Source: Oceanobacillus caeni
GTDB lineage: Bacteria; Bacillota; Bacilli; Bacillales; Amphibacillaceae
Length of the DNA: 64,000 nucleotides
NCBI RefSeq assembly: GCF_019037185.1
Contig: NZ_JAHHXM010000005.1
Span: forward strand, 1 to 64,000
Direction of reading: 5' to 3'
In this document: piece after piece, positions 46,870-56,082 of the stretch
Numbering within the stretch: the stretch's first letter is position 1
How the letters are laid out: every line of letters starts with the position of its first letter
Notes under the pieces: generated by a model
What the model was told of the DNA's origin: nothing
Seen by the model: the letters and a program-made list of their open reading frames with translations, nothing else
Databases searched by the model: none
Program-made: the position numbers and the translations under genes

Positions 46870-47730
46870 CTACCTCTCTATCAGTAGTTGTTTTAACTTT
46901 TGTATAAATTTTGGTTGTATCGAATTTAATGTAAAAGTGTTATTTAAATAATTAGCCGTTATTTGCTTTAATGCTTTCGTAATTGGTAATTTTTCATTAA
47001 AAATATAAGGCTCTTGATGGAAAACAGCTAATGTCACAGCTTTATCTTCTGGTAGAATCCCCATTTTTGAGATGTCTACTTGCAAAAATTGTTGAATTAC
47101 TTTCCTAAATTGCTCTAACATTTGTTCTCCATTTTTTTGCGATGGACATCGATTCATAATAACTCTTATTGGCATCCTACCCCGATTATTGATGATTTGT
47201 TTAACCATACTGTAAGCATCCGTAATAGAGGTGGGCTCGGGAGTTGTAACAACAATACACTCATCCGCTGCCAAAATAAAAAACAAACTATCTGAATGTA
47301 TTCCTGCCCCCATATCAAAAATGATATAATCATAACTATGAATAAGTTCGTTATATTGATTAATAAAAAATTGTTTCTTTTGATCGTTTAATGTGAAAAG
47401 CTCATTTAATCCAGATCCCCCTGCAATAAATGCTAGACCATTTTTGTAGACCTCGATAATACTATGAATGGAGTCATTTCCATTAAACATATCATTGATA
47501 TTCTTTTTTGCTGATTTTCCCAATAATATTTCAATATTTCCCATGCCTACATCTAAATCAAATATTAATACTTTTTTTCCGTTATAAATTAAATCCAATG
47601 CAAAGTTAACAGCAAAATTAGATTTGCCTACTCCACCTTTACCACTTATGATACAAATAGTCTTTGCCTGCTTAGGATTATTTAACTTTTCTATTTTTCT
47701 TCTTAGTTGAGTAGCTTGGTCATTCTTCAT
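46870..47730 (-). CDS. flhG: FlhG (YlxH), MinD-like ATPase controlling flagellar number
   Basis: Cytosolic/membrane-associated ParA-family ATPase partnering FlhF. 286 residues with the deviant Walker A GKGGVGKS at 30-37 and FDMGAGI region. ATG at 47728-47730, six bases after GGAG and inside the end of flhF (11-bp overlap), is chosen over an in-frame start 15 bases upstream. Confidence 0.94.
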   Translation of the reverse strand: MKNDQATQLRRKIEKLNNPKQAKTICIISGKGGVGKSNFAVNFALDLIYNGKKVLIFDLDVGMGNIEILLGKSAKKNINDMFNGNDSIHSIIEVYKNGLAFIAGGSGLNELFTLNDQKKQFFINQYNELIHSYDYIIFDMGAGIHSDSLFFILAADECIVVTTPEPTSITDAYSMVKQIINNRGRMPIRVIMNRCPSQKNGEQMLEQFRKVIQQFLQVDISKMGILPEDKAVTLAVFHQEPYIFNEKLPITKALKQITANYLNNTFTLNSIQPKFIQKLKQLLIER

Positions 47731-48847
47731 TGTATTCTCCAACAATCCATTCAGCTATTCTTTGCGGTTTTCCTTCTAAAATATCATTTGGAACATCCTG
47801 ACCATTCGTCATGTATGCAATCCCAACTTCTTTTTCCATACAAATATTCAAAAGACTTCCAAATTGCCTTGTCTCGTCTAATTTTGTGAAAATGACTTCT
47901 TTCATTGGTATATGTTGAAATTGATCATATATTTCTAATATATCCTTTGGTTTAGCCGTTAACGACAAGACTAAAAAAGTATCCATTTCTATATTGGCAT
48001 CTAGATTATTTAATAAATCCTTCACATATTTTTCTTCTCTGAAATTTCTACCAGCTGTATCGACTAGAATCGTATCATAAGAATCAAACTTATTAATTGC
48101 ATGTTTATAATCTTCCGCTGTATAAGCTACCTCTAAAGGAACATGAAGAATTTGTGCATATGTTTTTAATTGTTCTACTGCCGCAATCCGATACGTATCC
48201 ATCGTAATGAATGCAACCTTTTTCTTTTCCTTTAAAACGAGGTTGGAGGCAATCTTAGCTAAGGTTGTAGTCTTACCTACACCGGTTGGGCCAATAAATT
48301 GAATTATTTTTTTACCTGTAGTTATCCCATTAAATGAATACTTTTGAAGTGACTTCGTTATGATTCTTTTAAACTCTTCTAAGATTTGGTTATTTGTTAA
48401 GTTTTTATCTTGATGTTGATCTAACATGGTATTGATTATATTTTTTGCAAATTGGGCCTTGACCTCTTGATTAAGTAAATGTTGGTAAAGTAGTTCATAT
48501 TCGATTGGATAGCTGTCGGCGTTTTGATTTCTAGATTGTAATTCAACAAACTTCCTTACCTGTTGGATTTCATGTAAAACATCCTGACCCGAAGAATTCT
48601 TCCTGTTATTAGCAGATTCTTGTTGTGTCGTTGAAGGCATTTCTATCTTTACTTGATTCGGCTGATTCGTTATTGGATTAGGATCTAGTCCTACAATGAC
48701 TTCTATCTTCTTTTTTTTAAAGAAGCCTAAAAATCCACCCTGAAGTACTTCCCTAGAATTTAAAATAACAGCATCTGTACCTAATTCTTTTCGTATTTGT
48801 TTCATTGCTTCTGCTATATTTGGCGCGATATATTTTCTTATTTTCAT
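47720..48847 (-). CDS. flhF: flagellar SRP-like GTPase FlhF
   Basis: SRP-family GTPase that places flagella. 375 residues: basic N-terminal B domain, N domain, and G domain with GPTGVGKT at 186-193, DTAGRN and TKLDE motifs. The ATG overlaps the flhA stop (ATGA), so FlhA, FlhF and FlhG are translationally linked. Confidence 0.97.
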   Translation of the reverse strand: MKIRKYIAPNIAEAMKQIRKELGTDAVILNSREVLQGGFLGFFKKKKIEVIVGLDPNPITNQPNQVKIEMPSTTQQESANNRKNSSGQDVLHEIQQVRKFVELQSRNQNADSYPIEYELLYQHLLNQEVKAQFAKNIINTMLDQHQDKNLTNNQILEEFKRIITKSLQKYSFNGITTGKKIIQFIGPTGVGKTTTLAKIASNLVLKEKKKVAFITMDTYRIAAVEQLKTYAQILHVPLEVAYTAEDYKHAINKFDSYDTILVDTAGRNFREEKYVKDLLNNLDANIEMDTFLVLSLTAKPKDILEIYDQFQHIPMKEVIFTKLDETRQFGSLLNICMEKEVGIAYMTNGQDVPNDILEGKPQRIAEWIVGEYNEE

Positions 48848-50880
48848 GCGACATTCACCACTCCAACACTTTGAACTTGAACATTCGGTTCTAATTCGTT
48901 ATAAGATAATATTACGACATGAGGTAGATATCGATCTAATAATTGTTTAAGATACATACGTATGGCTGGTGAGCAAAGGACAATAGCTGTTTCTTCCTGA
49001 AGTAATAATTTCTCCACTTGTTCATGAATGGAAGAAATAATATTCTGTTGTGTTTCAGGATCTAACGATAAATAATTTCCATGCTCTGTTTGTTTGATAT
49101 GCTCGGCAATTGTTTTTTCTACTTTTCCAGATACAGTAACAACATTTAACGACATATCTTCTTTTGTATATTGTTTTGTAATTTGAACGGAAAGAGATTG
49201 TCTGACATATTCTCCTAATAATTCCGTATCATTCGTCATTTTAGAGAAATCTGCCAGTGTTTCAAATATAATAGGTAAATTCCGTATCGAAATATTTTCC
49301 CTTAATAATTTAGCAAGAACCTTTTGCACTTCCCCTACTGATAGTGGGTCTGGTGTAACTTCCTCCACCAATATTGGATAACTTTCTTTCAAATGATCGA
49401 TTAATTGTTTTGTTTCTTGTCTTCCAAGCAATATATGAGCATGTTGTTTGATTACTTCTGTAATATGTGTGGACACAACGGAAGGAGGATCTACGACTGT
49501 ATAACCCGATAATTCAGCCTCATCTTTTAACTCTTCACTAATCCATTTTGCTGGAAGACCAAATGCAGGCTCTTTTGTATCAATTCCTTCCAGGCCATCT
49601 TCCTCATCAATTCCGGGTGCCATTGCCAAGTAATGATCCAATAATACTTCGCCAGTTGCCACTTCATTCCCCTTAATTTTCAATCGATATTCATTCGGTG
49701 CTAATTGAATATTGTCACGTATCCGAACAACCGGGATAACAATTCCTAACTCCAAAGCAAGTTGTTTACGAATCATGACAATTCGATCAAGTAAATCTCC
49801 ACCTTGATTTGCATCAGCTAAAGGAATGAGGGCATAACCAAATTCAAATTCAATTTGATCCATACTTAACAGATTCATTACATTCTCTGGGGTTTTCATC
49901 TCGTTACTTTCTACTTGAACATCTTCTTCTACATCTGGAATTTCCATTTCCTTTGTTTGATTTTCTAAAACATATCCACTACCAGCTAACAAAATTGCAA
50001 TGATTGTTGTCAGAAAAAAGTTAATTGGAGTCAAACCTAATAAAAAGATAGCTCCAGCTGCTATGTATAATAATTTCGGATATTGAAATAACTGAGTTGT
50101 TACCTCTGAACCTAAATTATCTTTCCCTCCAGAACGGGTCACTATAATTCCTGTTGCGGTAGATATTAATAATGCAGGTATTTGACTAACTAATCCATCC
50201 CCAACAGTAAGGCGCGTAAATGTATTGATCGCTTCGTCGAATGGCATACCCATTTGAACGATTCCAATAATAATACCGAATAAGATATTTATAATAACGA
50301 TAATAAATCCAGCAATTGCGTCCCCTTTTACAAATTTACTAGCTCCATCCATGGATCCATGGAAGTCTGCTTCTTTTTCTACTTGTTCCCGTCTCTCTTT
50401 TGCTTCTTTTTCCGAAATGAGCCCGGCATTTAAGTCTGCATCAATACTCATTTGTTTTCCCGGCATAGCATCAAGAGAAAAACGTGCAGCAACCTCTGAA
50501 ACACGTTCAGATCCTTTTGTAATAACTAAAAAATTAATAATTACTAAGATAATGAAAACAACGAAACCGACGAGAGGATTACCCCCAATAACGAATGACC
50601 CAAACGTATCGACAACTCCTCCTGCTTCACCTTCAGATAGGATAGATCTAGTTGTAGAAACATTCAAAGCTAAACGAAATAAGGTTAATAATAAGAGTAA
50701 TGTTGGAAAGACAGAAAACTCTAACGTGGACTTTGTATTCATAGCAACTAATATGACAATTAGGGATAATGAAATATTTAATAGAAGAAGTACACTTAAT
50801 AGACCACCAGGTAAAGGTACTACTAACATAACAATAATAACTATTACACCTATTAATACAGATAAATCTCTAACTTTCAC
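48844..50880 (-). CDS. flhA: flagellar export apparatus protein FlhA
   Basis: Main export-gate protein. 678 residues: eight membrane helices in the first ~310 residues with the conserved cytoplasmic loop between them (FSLDAMPGKQMSIDADLNAG), and a large C-terminal cytoplasmic domain docking chaperone-substrate complexes. GTG start at 50878-50880 after GAGGAG. Confidence 0.98.
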   Translation of the reverse strand: MKVRDLSVLIGVIVIIVMLVVPLPGGLLSVLLLLNISLSLIVILVAMNTKSTLEFSVFPTLLLLLTLFRLALNVSTTRSILSEGEAGGVVDTFGSFVIGGNPLVGFVVFIILVIINFLVITKGSERVSEVAARFSLDAMPGKQMSIDADLNAGLISEKEAKERREQVEKEADFHGSMDGASKFVKGDAIAGFIIVIINILFGIIIGIVQMGMPFDEAINTFTRLTVGDGLVSQIPALLISTATGIIVTRSGGKDNLGSEVTTQLFQYPKLLYIAAGAIFLLGLTPINFFLTTIIAILLAGSGYVLENQTKEMEIPDVEEDVQVESNEMKTPENVMNLLSMDQIEFEFGYALIPLADANQGGDLLDRIVMIRKQLALELGIVIPVVRIRDNIQLAPNEYRLKIKGNEVATGEVLLDHYLAMAPGIDEEDGLEGIDTKEPAFGLPAKWISEELKDEAELSGYTVVDPPSVVSTHITEVIKQHAHILLGRQETKQLIDHLKESYPILVEEVTPDPLSVGEVQKVLAKLLRENISIRNLPIIFETLADFSKMTNDTELLGEYVRQSLSVQITKQYTKEDMSLNVVTVSGKVEKTIAEHIKQTEHGNYLSLDPETQQNIISSIHEQVEKLLLQEETAIVLCSPAIRMYLKQLLDRYLPHVVILSYNELEPNVQVQSVGVVNVA

Positions 50881-50897
50881 GATGGTCTCTCCTCAAA

Positions 50898-51971
50898 TTA
50901 AACATTTTTTTCTACTCGATACACATAAGCTAATATTTCTGCAATAGCTTGATAGAACGCTTCGGGTATGACATCCCCAACATCAATCACTTTATATAAG
51001 GATCGTGCTAATGGTTTGTTTTCAACCATATGTATATTATTTTCCTTCGCGATTTCTTTAATTTTTAATGCCGTTTGATCTGTTCCTTTTGCTAAAACAT
51101 ATGGTGCTGTTGCAATTTTTTCGTCATACTTAATTGCAATTGCAAAATGAGTTGGGTTCGTAATAATTACATCCGCGTTTGGTACTTCACTCATCATTCT
51201 TCGGGTCGCCATCTCTCTTTGAATGGCTTTCCTTTTAGATTTAATCAAAGGGTCCCCTTCCATATTTTTATACTCGTCCTTAATATCTTGTTTTGACATT
51301 CTCATATTTTTTTCGTAATCAAATCTTTGGTATGCATAGTCAAATATGGACAAAAACAGTAATGTAATAATTGCTGCAATCGCCATTGTCATCGTAACTT
51401 TAGAGAAAAAAGTTAATGCACCATGAGCATTTAAAAATGCGGTCATTAGCATATCATCTTTATAAATCCAAATGATAAAAAAAGTAATAGAACCAATGAA
51501 TGTTATTTTCAATAATGATTTTAGTAATTCGACTAGTGCTCTAATGGAAAAGATACGTTTTGCCCCTTGAACAGGGTCTATTTTTTTCAGGTCAAATTTC
51601 AGTGGCTCTGTTGTAAATAAAAACCCAACTTGTGATAGGTTTGCAACTAATCCACCTATTAAACCTAGTACCATTATAGGAGCAACTATTTTTCCTGCTT
51701 CTAGAACGACACCAGTAAATAATCGTTGTGTCGTTCCTTCTGTAATATTCCAATTGATTAATTCTGTAAAAGTATACTCGTATAAATTCAACATTTGACC
51801 TAACATGTAATTACCAAAAACAATTAAACCAATTATACAAAACAACAATAGTAGGGCTGTGTTAACGTCCTGACTTTTAGAAACTTTACCTTTTTTTCTT
51901 TGATCTTGTCTTTTTTTCGGAGTGGCTTTTTCTGTTTTTTCTCCTGCAAAAAATTGTAAGTCTAATCTCAT
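50898..51971 (-). CDS. flhB: flagellar export apparatus protein FlhB
   Basis: Export switch protein. 357 residues: four membrane helices and a cytoplasmic domain with the self-cleavage motif NPTH at 272-275 (VIITNPTHFAIAIKYD). The start ATG (MRLDLQFFAGEKTEKATPKK) fits homologues; its GGGGGTGG site lies 11 bases upstream within fliR, so TTG two codons earlier is a possible alternative. Confidence 0.97.
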   Translation of the reverse strand: MRLDLQFFAGEKTEKATPKKRQDQRKKGKVSKSQDVNTALLLLFCIIGLIVFGNYMLGQMLNLYEYTFTELINWNITEGTTQRLFTGVVLEAGKIVAPIMVLGLIGGLVANLSQVGFLFTTEPLKFDLKKIDPVQGAKRIFSIRALVELLKSLLKITFIGSITFFIIWIYKDDMLMTAFLNAHGALTFFSKVTMTMAIAAIITLLFLSIFDYAYQRFDYEKNMRMSKQDIKDEYKNMEGDPLIKSKRKAIQREMATRRMMSEVPNADVIITNPTHFAIAIKYDEKIATAPYVLAKGTDQTALKIKEIAKENNIHMVENKPLARSLYKVIDVGDVIPEAFYQAIAEILAYVYRVEKNV

Positions 51972-51978
51972 TTGCAAA

Positions 51979-52755
51979 CTAGCCACCCCCAAATAATTTC
52001 ATGAGATTCCTCATGGTAATGAACATTAATTCGAATAATTTTTTAGCAAGTGTGTAATATAAGCTTAAAAACACAAAAATAGCAATAAAACTAACAAGAA
52101 TTTTTAATGGAAGTCCGACTACAAATACATTAAGCTGCGGCACAGCTCTTGCAACAATTCCCAATGCTATATCTACTAAAAATAAACAACCAACGATGGG
52201 AATAGCCATTTGGAAGGCAATGAGAAACATTGTATTAAAACTATCAATTACAAAATCGGCTATCGATTTATTAGCAAATGGAATAAATTGATCGATACCG
52301 ATAAATTCATAACTATTTACTATCCCATCAATAATCAGATAATGACCATTTACGGATAATAAAAAAAGGAGTGATACAATATTTAAAAATTGCCCGGTTA
52401 AAGGACTCTGAGCACCTGTCTGTGGATCCATCACATTGGCAATAGCGAATCCCATTTGAAAATCAATAAATCCCCCAGCAACCTGTACAGCAGAAATAAT
52501 AATAAAAGCAATAAGACCAATTAATAAACCGACCATAACCTCTTTCATTAATAAAAATACATACGTATGATTCATTATGATAGTAGGACTATCTACTGTA
52601 TAAGACATAATTAACGCTAAAAAGAAACTAAATCCAAGCTTAAATGGGAAAGGTATGGTTCGGTAAGAAAACAATGGCATCGTTACAAAAAAAGAAAAAA
52701 CACGTGCAAATAAAAGCAATAATATTGGGAAACTAACTATAGATTCTCCTAACAT
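51979..52755 (-). CDS. fliR: flagellar export apparatus protein FliR
   Basis: Core export-gate protein, 258 residues, six hydrophobic helices, with the conserved GFAIANVMDPQTGAQSPL segment. It sits 3 bp after fliQ and about 7 bp before the flhB start. Confidence 0.96.
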   Translation of the reverse strand: MLGESIVSFPILLLLFARVFSFFVTMPLFSYRTIPFPFKLGFSFFLALIMSYTVDSPTIIMNHTYVFLLMKEVMVGLLIGLIAFIIISAVQVAGGFIDFQMGFAIANVMDPQTGAQSPLTGQFLNIVSLLFLLSVNGHYLIIDGIVNSYEFIGIDQFIPFANKSIADFVIDSFNTMFLIAFQMAIPIVGCLFLVDIALGIVARAVPQLNVFVVGLPLKILVSFIAIFVFLSLYYTLAKKLFELMFITMRNLMKLFGGG

Positions 52756-52758
52756 ACA

Positions 52759-53028
52759 TTACCCTGCAAACTGATTTAAATTTTGAAAAATATTAACAGT
52801 AAAATCAACGATTAAATTAAGCATCCATGGTCCAAAAAAAACTAACCCTACTAATACTGCTATGATTTTTGGAACGAATGCCAAGGTTTGTTCTTGAATT
52901 TGCGTTGTTGCTTGAAAAATACTTATGATTAATCCAACTGCAACAGCCAAAATCAATAACGGTCCTGCGATTAGTAATAATGTATAAATTGCATTTTCCG
53001 CCAATGATATTACATGTTCACTGCTCAT
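52759..53028 (-). CDS. fliQ: flagellar export apparatus protein FliQ
   Basis: 89-residue protein with two membrane helices (about 12-35 and 50-75) and the conserved FQATTQIQEQTLAFVPK. Forms the gate with FliP and FliR. Confidence 0.97.
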   Translation of the reverse strand: MSSEHVISLAENAIYTLLLIAGPLLILAVAVGLIISIFQATTQIQEQTLAFVPKIIAVLVGLVFFGPWMLNLIVDFTVNIFQNLNQFAG

Positions 53029-53059
53029 TCTTCTGTGCCTCTTTCAATGTAAATTACTT

Positions 53060-53725
53060 TTAAAAACTTTGTAGCAATGAATTCGTAATTAAATACCATC
53101 CATCTACAAGTACAAATAATAAGATTTTAAACGGTAAGGAAATCATTACTGGTGGTAGCATCATCATTCCCATCGACATTAAAATACTAGCTACTGCCAT
53201 ATCAATAATTAGAAATGGAATAAAAATCATAAAGCCCATTTGAAAAGCTGTTTTTAACTCACTGATGGCAAACGCCGGTACTAAAGTCGTAAGAGGAATC
53301 TCCTTTATACTTTCAGGTCTTTCTGCATTTGTATAATTTAAAAATAATGCTAAATCTTTCTGCCTTGTCTGTTTTGCCATAAATTCCTTTAATGGGATAC
53401 TAGCTTTCGTGTAAGCTTCATCTAATGTTATTTCCTCATCAAATAAAGGTTCTAAAGCATCTTCATAAACTACATGAAAAGTCGGTGCCATAATAAAAAA
53501 AGTTAAAAATAATGCAATCCCAATTAATACTTGATTTGGTGGCATTTGTTGGGTCGCAAGTGATGTTCGGACAAAGGACAAAACAATAATGATTCTAGTA
53601 AAACTAGTCATTAATATTAATATTGCCGGTGCTAGGGACAAAACAGTTAATAATAAAATTAGCTTTACAGATGTAGCGACATTCGTCGGGTCAGAACTTG
53701 AAAACATATCTATAAAATTACTCAT
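53060..53725 (-). CDS. fliP: flagellar export apparatus protein FliP
   Basis: Gate pore protein, 221 residues, four membrane helices, with the family signatures SFTRIIIVLSFVRTSLATQQ and GFMIFIPFLIIDMAVASILM. Short N-terminus without a long signal peptide. The ATG overlaps the fliO stop by 8 bp. Confidence 0.98.
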   Translation of the reverse strand: MSNFIDMFSSSDPTNVATSVKLILLLTVLSLAPAILILMTSFTRIIIVLSFVRTSLATQQMPPNQVLIGIALFLTFFIMAPTFHVVYEDALEPLFDEEITLDEAYTKASIPLKEFMAKQTRQKDLALFLNYTNAERPESIKEIPLTTLVPAFAISELKTAFQMGFMIFIPFLIIDMAVASILMSMGMMMLPPVMISLPFKILLFVLVDGWYLITNSLLQSF

Positions 53726-54359
53726 GTTTATCTTCCTTTTGATTATGAATCAAGTCATTTCGATTTTGTTTCAATTTTTCAAGTTCATTTGAAAATAATC
53801 TTTTAAAATCTTTTTTATGATTGGTATTGGCCCCGTTAGATTTGAATGATGGTAACAACGAACGAGCCATAGTGTCGTTCGTCACATTCATATTGTTTAT
53901 TAATTCTTGTTTTACTTCTTCATCTGTAATTTCTTCTAACAAGTTAATATCGTCACCTACACCAATTACATATACTTTAGGTCCTACCCGAATAATTTGG
54001 ATTGATTTACTCTGTCCTAATGATATACCACCTAAGTTTTCTACCATTTTTCCTTTTGGAGTTAATTTGTTCCGCTGATTTAAAAACTTTAACACAATGT
54101 AAATAAGGGCTATTACAAGAATTAATGCAAAAACCATTTTTATTAAATCAAACAGAACAGATCCTTGATTAGAATCCTCCGAAAATATCTTTTCATTTTC
54201 TGGAGATTCTACGTTTTTATTCTCTTCATCACAATTCTCTTCAGCTATACAGTCCATTACGCTATCAGGAGATGCGATAACATCCATTGGAGATGCAGTA
54301 GTAAAATATATAAAACAAACTAGAAAACCATATAGGAAATTTTTACCCAACTTGCTCAC
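53718..54359 (-). CDS. fliO: FliO/FliZ-type flagellar biosynthesis protein
   Basis: 213 residues: N-terminal signal-like helix (about 8-23), an acidic extracytoplasmic segment, a membrane helix at about 70-90 (LFDLIKMVFALILVIALIYI) and a cytoplasmic domain of the FliO type (LGGISLGQSKSIQIIRVG). Helps FliP assembly. GTG at 54357-54359 is listed, but TTG three codons on is better spaced from GAGAG, so the start is uncertain. Confidence 0.88.
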   Translation of the reverse strand: MSKLGKNFLYGFLVCFIYFTTASPMDVIASPDSVMDCIAEENCDEENKNVESPENEKIFSEDSNQGSVLFDLIKMVFALILVIALIYIVLKFLNQRNKLTPKGKMVENLGGISLGQSKSIQIIRVGPKVYVIGVGDDINLLEEITDEEVKQELINNMNVTNDTMARSLLPSFKSNGANTNHKKDFKRLFSNELEKLKQNRNDLIHNQKEDKHE

Positions 54360-54365
54360 TCTCTT

Positions 54366-54728
54366 TTAACCTATCACTTTTTGAATTGCTTCCATTACAC
54401 GATCTGCCTGAAACGGTTTTACAATAAAGTCTTTGGCACCAGCCTGAATTGCATCAATAACCATTGCCTGTTGCCCCATTGCGGAACACATAATAACTTT
54501 TGCTTCTGGATTAACTTCTTTAATTTGTTTTAGAGCAGTAATACCGTCCATTTCCGGCATTGTAATATCCATTGTAACTAGATCTGGAGATAATTCTTTA
54601 TATTTTTCAACAGCCTGTGCTCCATCTTGAGCTTCTCCCACTACTTCAAAACCATTTTTCGTTAAGATATCTTTAATCATCATACGCATAAACGCTGCAT
54701 CGTCAACGATCAGTACTTTTTTACTCAT
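54366..54728 (-). CDS. cheY: chemotaxis response regulator CheY
   Basis: Single-domain receiver of 120 residues: acidic Asp9/10, phosphoacceptor Asp54 (VTMDITMPEMDG), Thr/Ser switch region and Lys in VKPF. CheY-P binds FliM/FliY. AGGAGG precedes the ATG. Repeat 1D separates it from fliY, its operon neighbour, which removes tight linkage. Confidence 0.97.
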   Translation of the reverse strand: MSKKVLIVDDAAFMRMMIKDILTKNGFEVVGEAQDGAQAVEKYKELSPDLVTMDITMPEMDGITALKQIKEVNPEAKVIMCSAMGQQAMVIDAIQAGAKDFIVKPFQADRVMEAIQKVIG

Positions 54729-54763
54729 TATTTTTTCCTCCTAATTATTATCTTAAAAGATGT

Positions 54764-54906
54764 CTAGCTCCTGCGCCCAGCGACTAGCGAGACTTCCTTC
54801 ACCTCCGTACGATAAGTCAACATCGACTCACTTCGTTCGTCGTGTTTCCTTTATCTCCTACGGCTCAGTCCAGCCCGTACGTCGCTAAACGGGCGCTTCC
54901 GCTTTT
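54764..54906. repeat. interspersed repeat family 1, copy D (inverted, short)
   Basis: Minus orientation; begins CTAGCTCCTGCGCCCAGCGA and ends CGCTAAACGGGCGCTTCCGC. The central module is short (CACGACGAACGAAGTGAG on the minus strand). It lies inside the fla/che operon between fliY and cheY and ends two bases from the fliY stop. Confidence 0.9.
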
Positions 54907-54907
54907 C

Positions 54908-56080
54908 CTATTTTAATTTCATTAATCGATCCGTTTTGCTTACAATATCTGTAACTCTTACACCAAAATTCTCGTCTATTACAACAACTTCCCCTGTCGC
55001 AATTAGCTTATTATTAACAAGTATATCTACTGGTTCTCCAGCCAATTTATCTAGTTCAATGATGGATCCTTTACTAAATTCAATTATATCCCTTATGGCA
55101 CGCTTTGTTCTTCCCAGTTCAACTGTTACATTTAACGGAATATCCATAAGCATATCCAAGTTTCGATGTTCATTTTGATTCAAATCAACTTTTTCAAGTT
55201 CTGAAAAAGAAGCTCCTTGAACTTGAGATTGTTCAGGTACCATACTATTTCCTATAAATTGCGGATTATGTTGTTGTACCGATTGATTCGAAGCTGGTTC
55301 TGAATAATGATTCTGATTGGGTTGTTCCTTATGAACTAATTCATTATGATCTAATTCATTATTTTCAAGTACAGGTAAGTCAGCACTTTCCGGTTCAGCT
55401 TCATTAGAATCATTTAATAGCTGCGATACGGTCTGTTTTGCAAAACTAATAGGCATTAACTGCATCATATTAGAATCAATTAAATCCCCAATCTTTAATG
55501 TAAATGAAATCTTCACATAGGATTCTTCTTGAAAAATATCTTTCTGATCCACGGTATCATCTATTACAGACGGTGGTGATATGTCTACCTTCGTATTAAA
55601 TATGGTCGACATACTAGTAGCTGCAGTACCCATCATTTGATTCATCGCTTCTTGTACCGCACTTAAATGGATTTCATTCAATTCAGTTTCTGGATTTAAA
55701 CCATCCCCACCTAGCATTACATCAGCAATAATAGCTGCATCAAGTGCTTTAATAATGAATACATTTTTTCCTATTAATCCTTCTATATAGTTCACCTGAA
55801 CACTAACAGGTTCAAACGTTATAGAATTGGCTAAATCCGTTTTATTTATAATGGAAACCTCAGGTACAGTAATTTCTACTTTCTGATTTAGGAGTGTAGA
55901 TAAAGTAGTAGCAGAACTTCCAAATGAAATATTTCCTATTTCTCCTAACGTGTCAATCTCAATATTTGATAGTTTTTCTTCTGTTTTATTTTCAAGAGAA
56001 TCTTGTGCTTCATCTTGTGAACCAATGTTTAAAAGCGCGTCAATTTCCTCTTGTGTTAACATTCCATCATCATTGGGCAC
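54908..56080 (-). CDS. fliY: flagellar switch protein/CheY-P phosphatase FliY
   Basis: 390 residues. N-terminal CheY-binding peptide (LTQEEIDALLNIG), a CheC-like domain with two phosphatase motifs (DTLGEIGNISFGSSATTLS near 45-63; LSAVQEAMNQMMGTAATSM near 133-151), a long Gln/Asn-rich linker (about 225-295) and a C-terminal FliN/SpoA domain (MDIPLNVTVELGRTKR to end). GTG start at 56078-56080, seven bases after the GGGGTG inside the fliM end. Confidence 0.96.
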   Translation of the reverse strand: MPNDDGMLTQEEIDALLNIGSQDEAQDSLENKTEEKLSNIEIDTLGEIGNISFGSSATTLSTLLNQKVEITVPEVSIINKTDLANSITFEPVSVQVNYIEGLIGKNVFIIKALDAAIIADVMLGGDGLNPETELNEIHLSAVQEAMNQMMGTAATSMSTIFNTKVDISPPSVIDDTVDQKDIFQEESYVKISFTLKIGDLIDSNMMQLMPISFAKQTVSQLLNDSNEAEPESADLPVLENNELDHNELVHKEQPNQNHYSEPASNQSVQQHNPQFIGNSMVPEQSQVQGASFSELEKVDLNQNEHRNLDMLMDIPLNVTVELGRTKRAIRDIIEFSKGSIIELDKLAGEPVDILVNNKLIATGEVVVIDENFGVRVTDIVSKTDRLMKLK

Positions 56081-56082
56081 CC

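Noticed and set aside
5151-54906. Family 1-4 repeats as CRISPR arrays or insertion sequences
   Set aside because: Copies are single and kilobases apart, without regular spacers, and contain no transposase frame.
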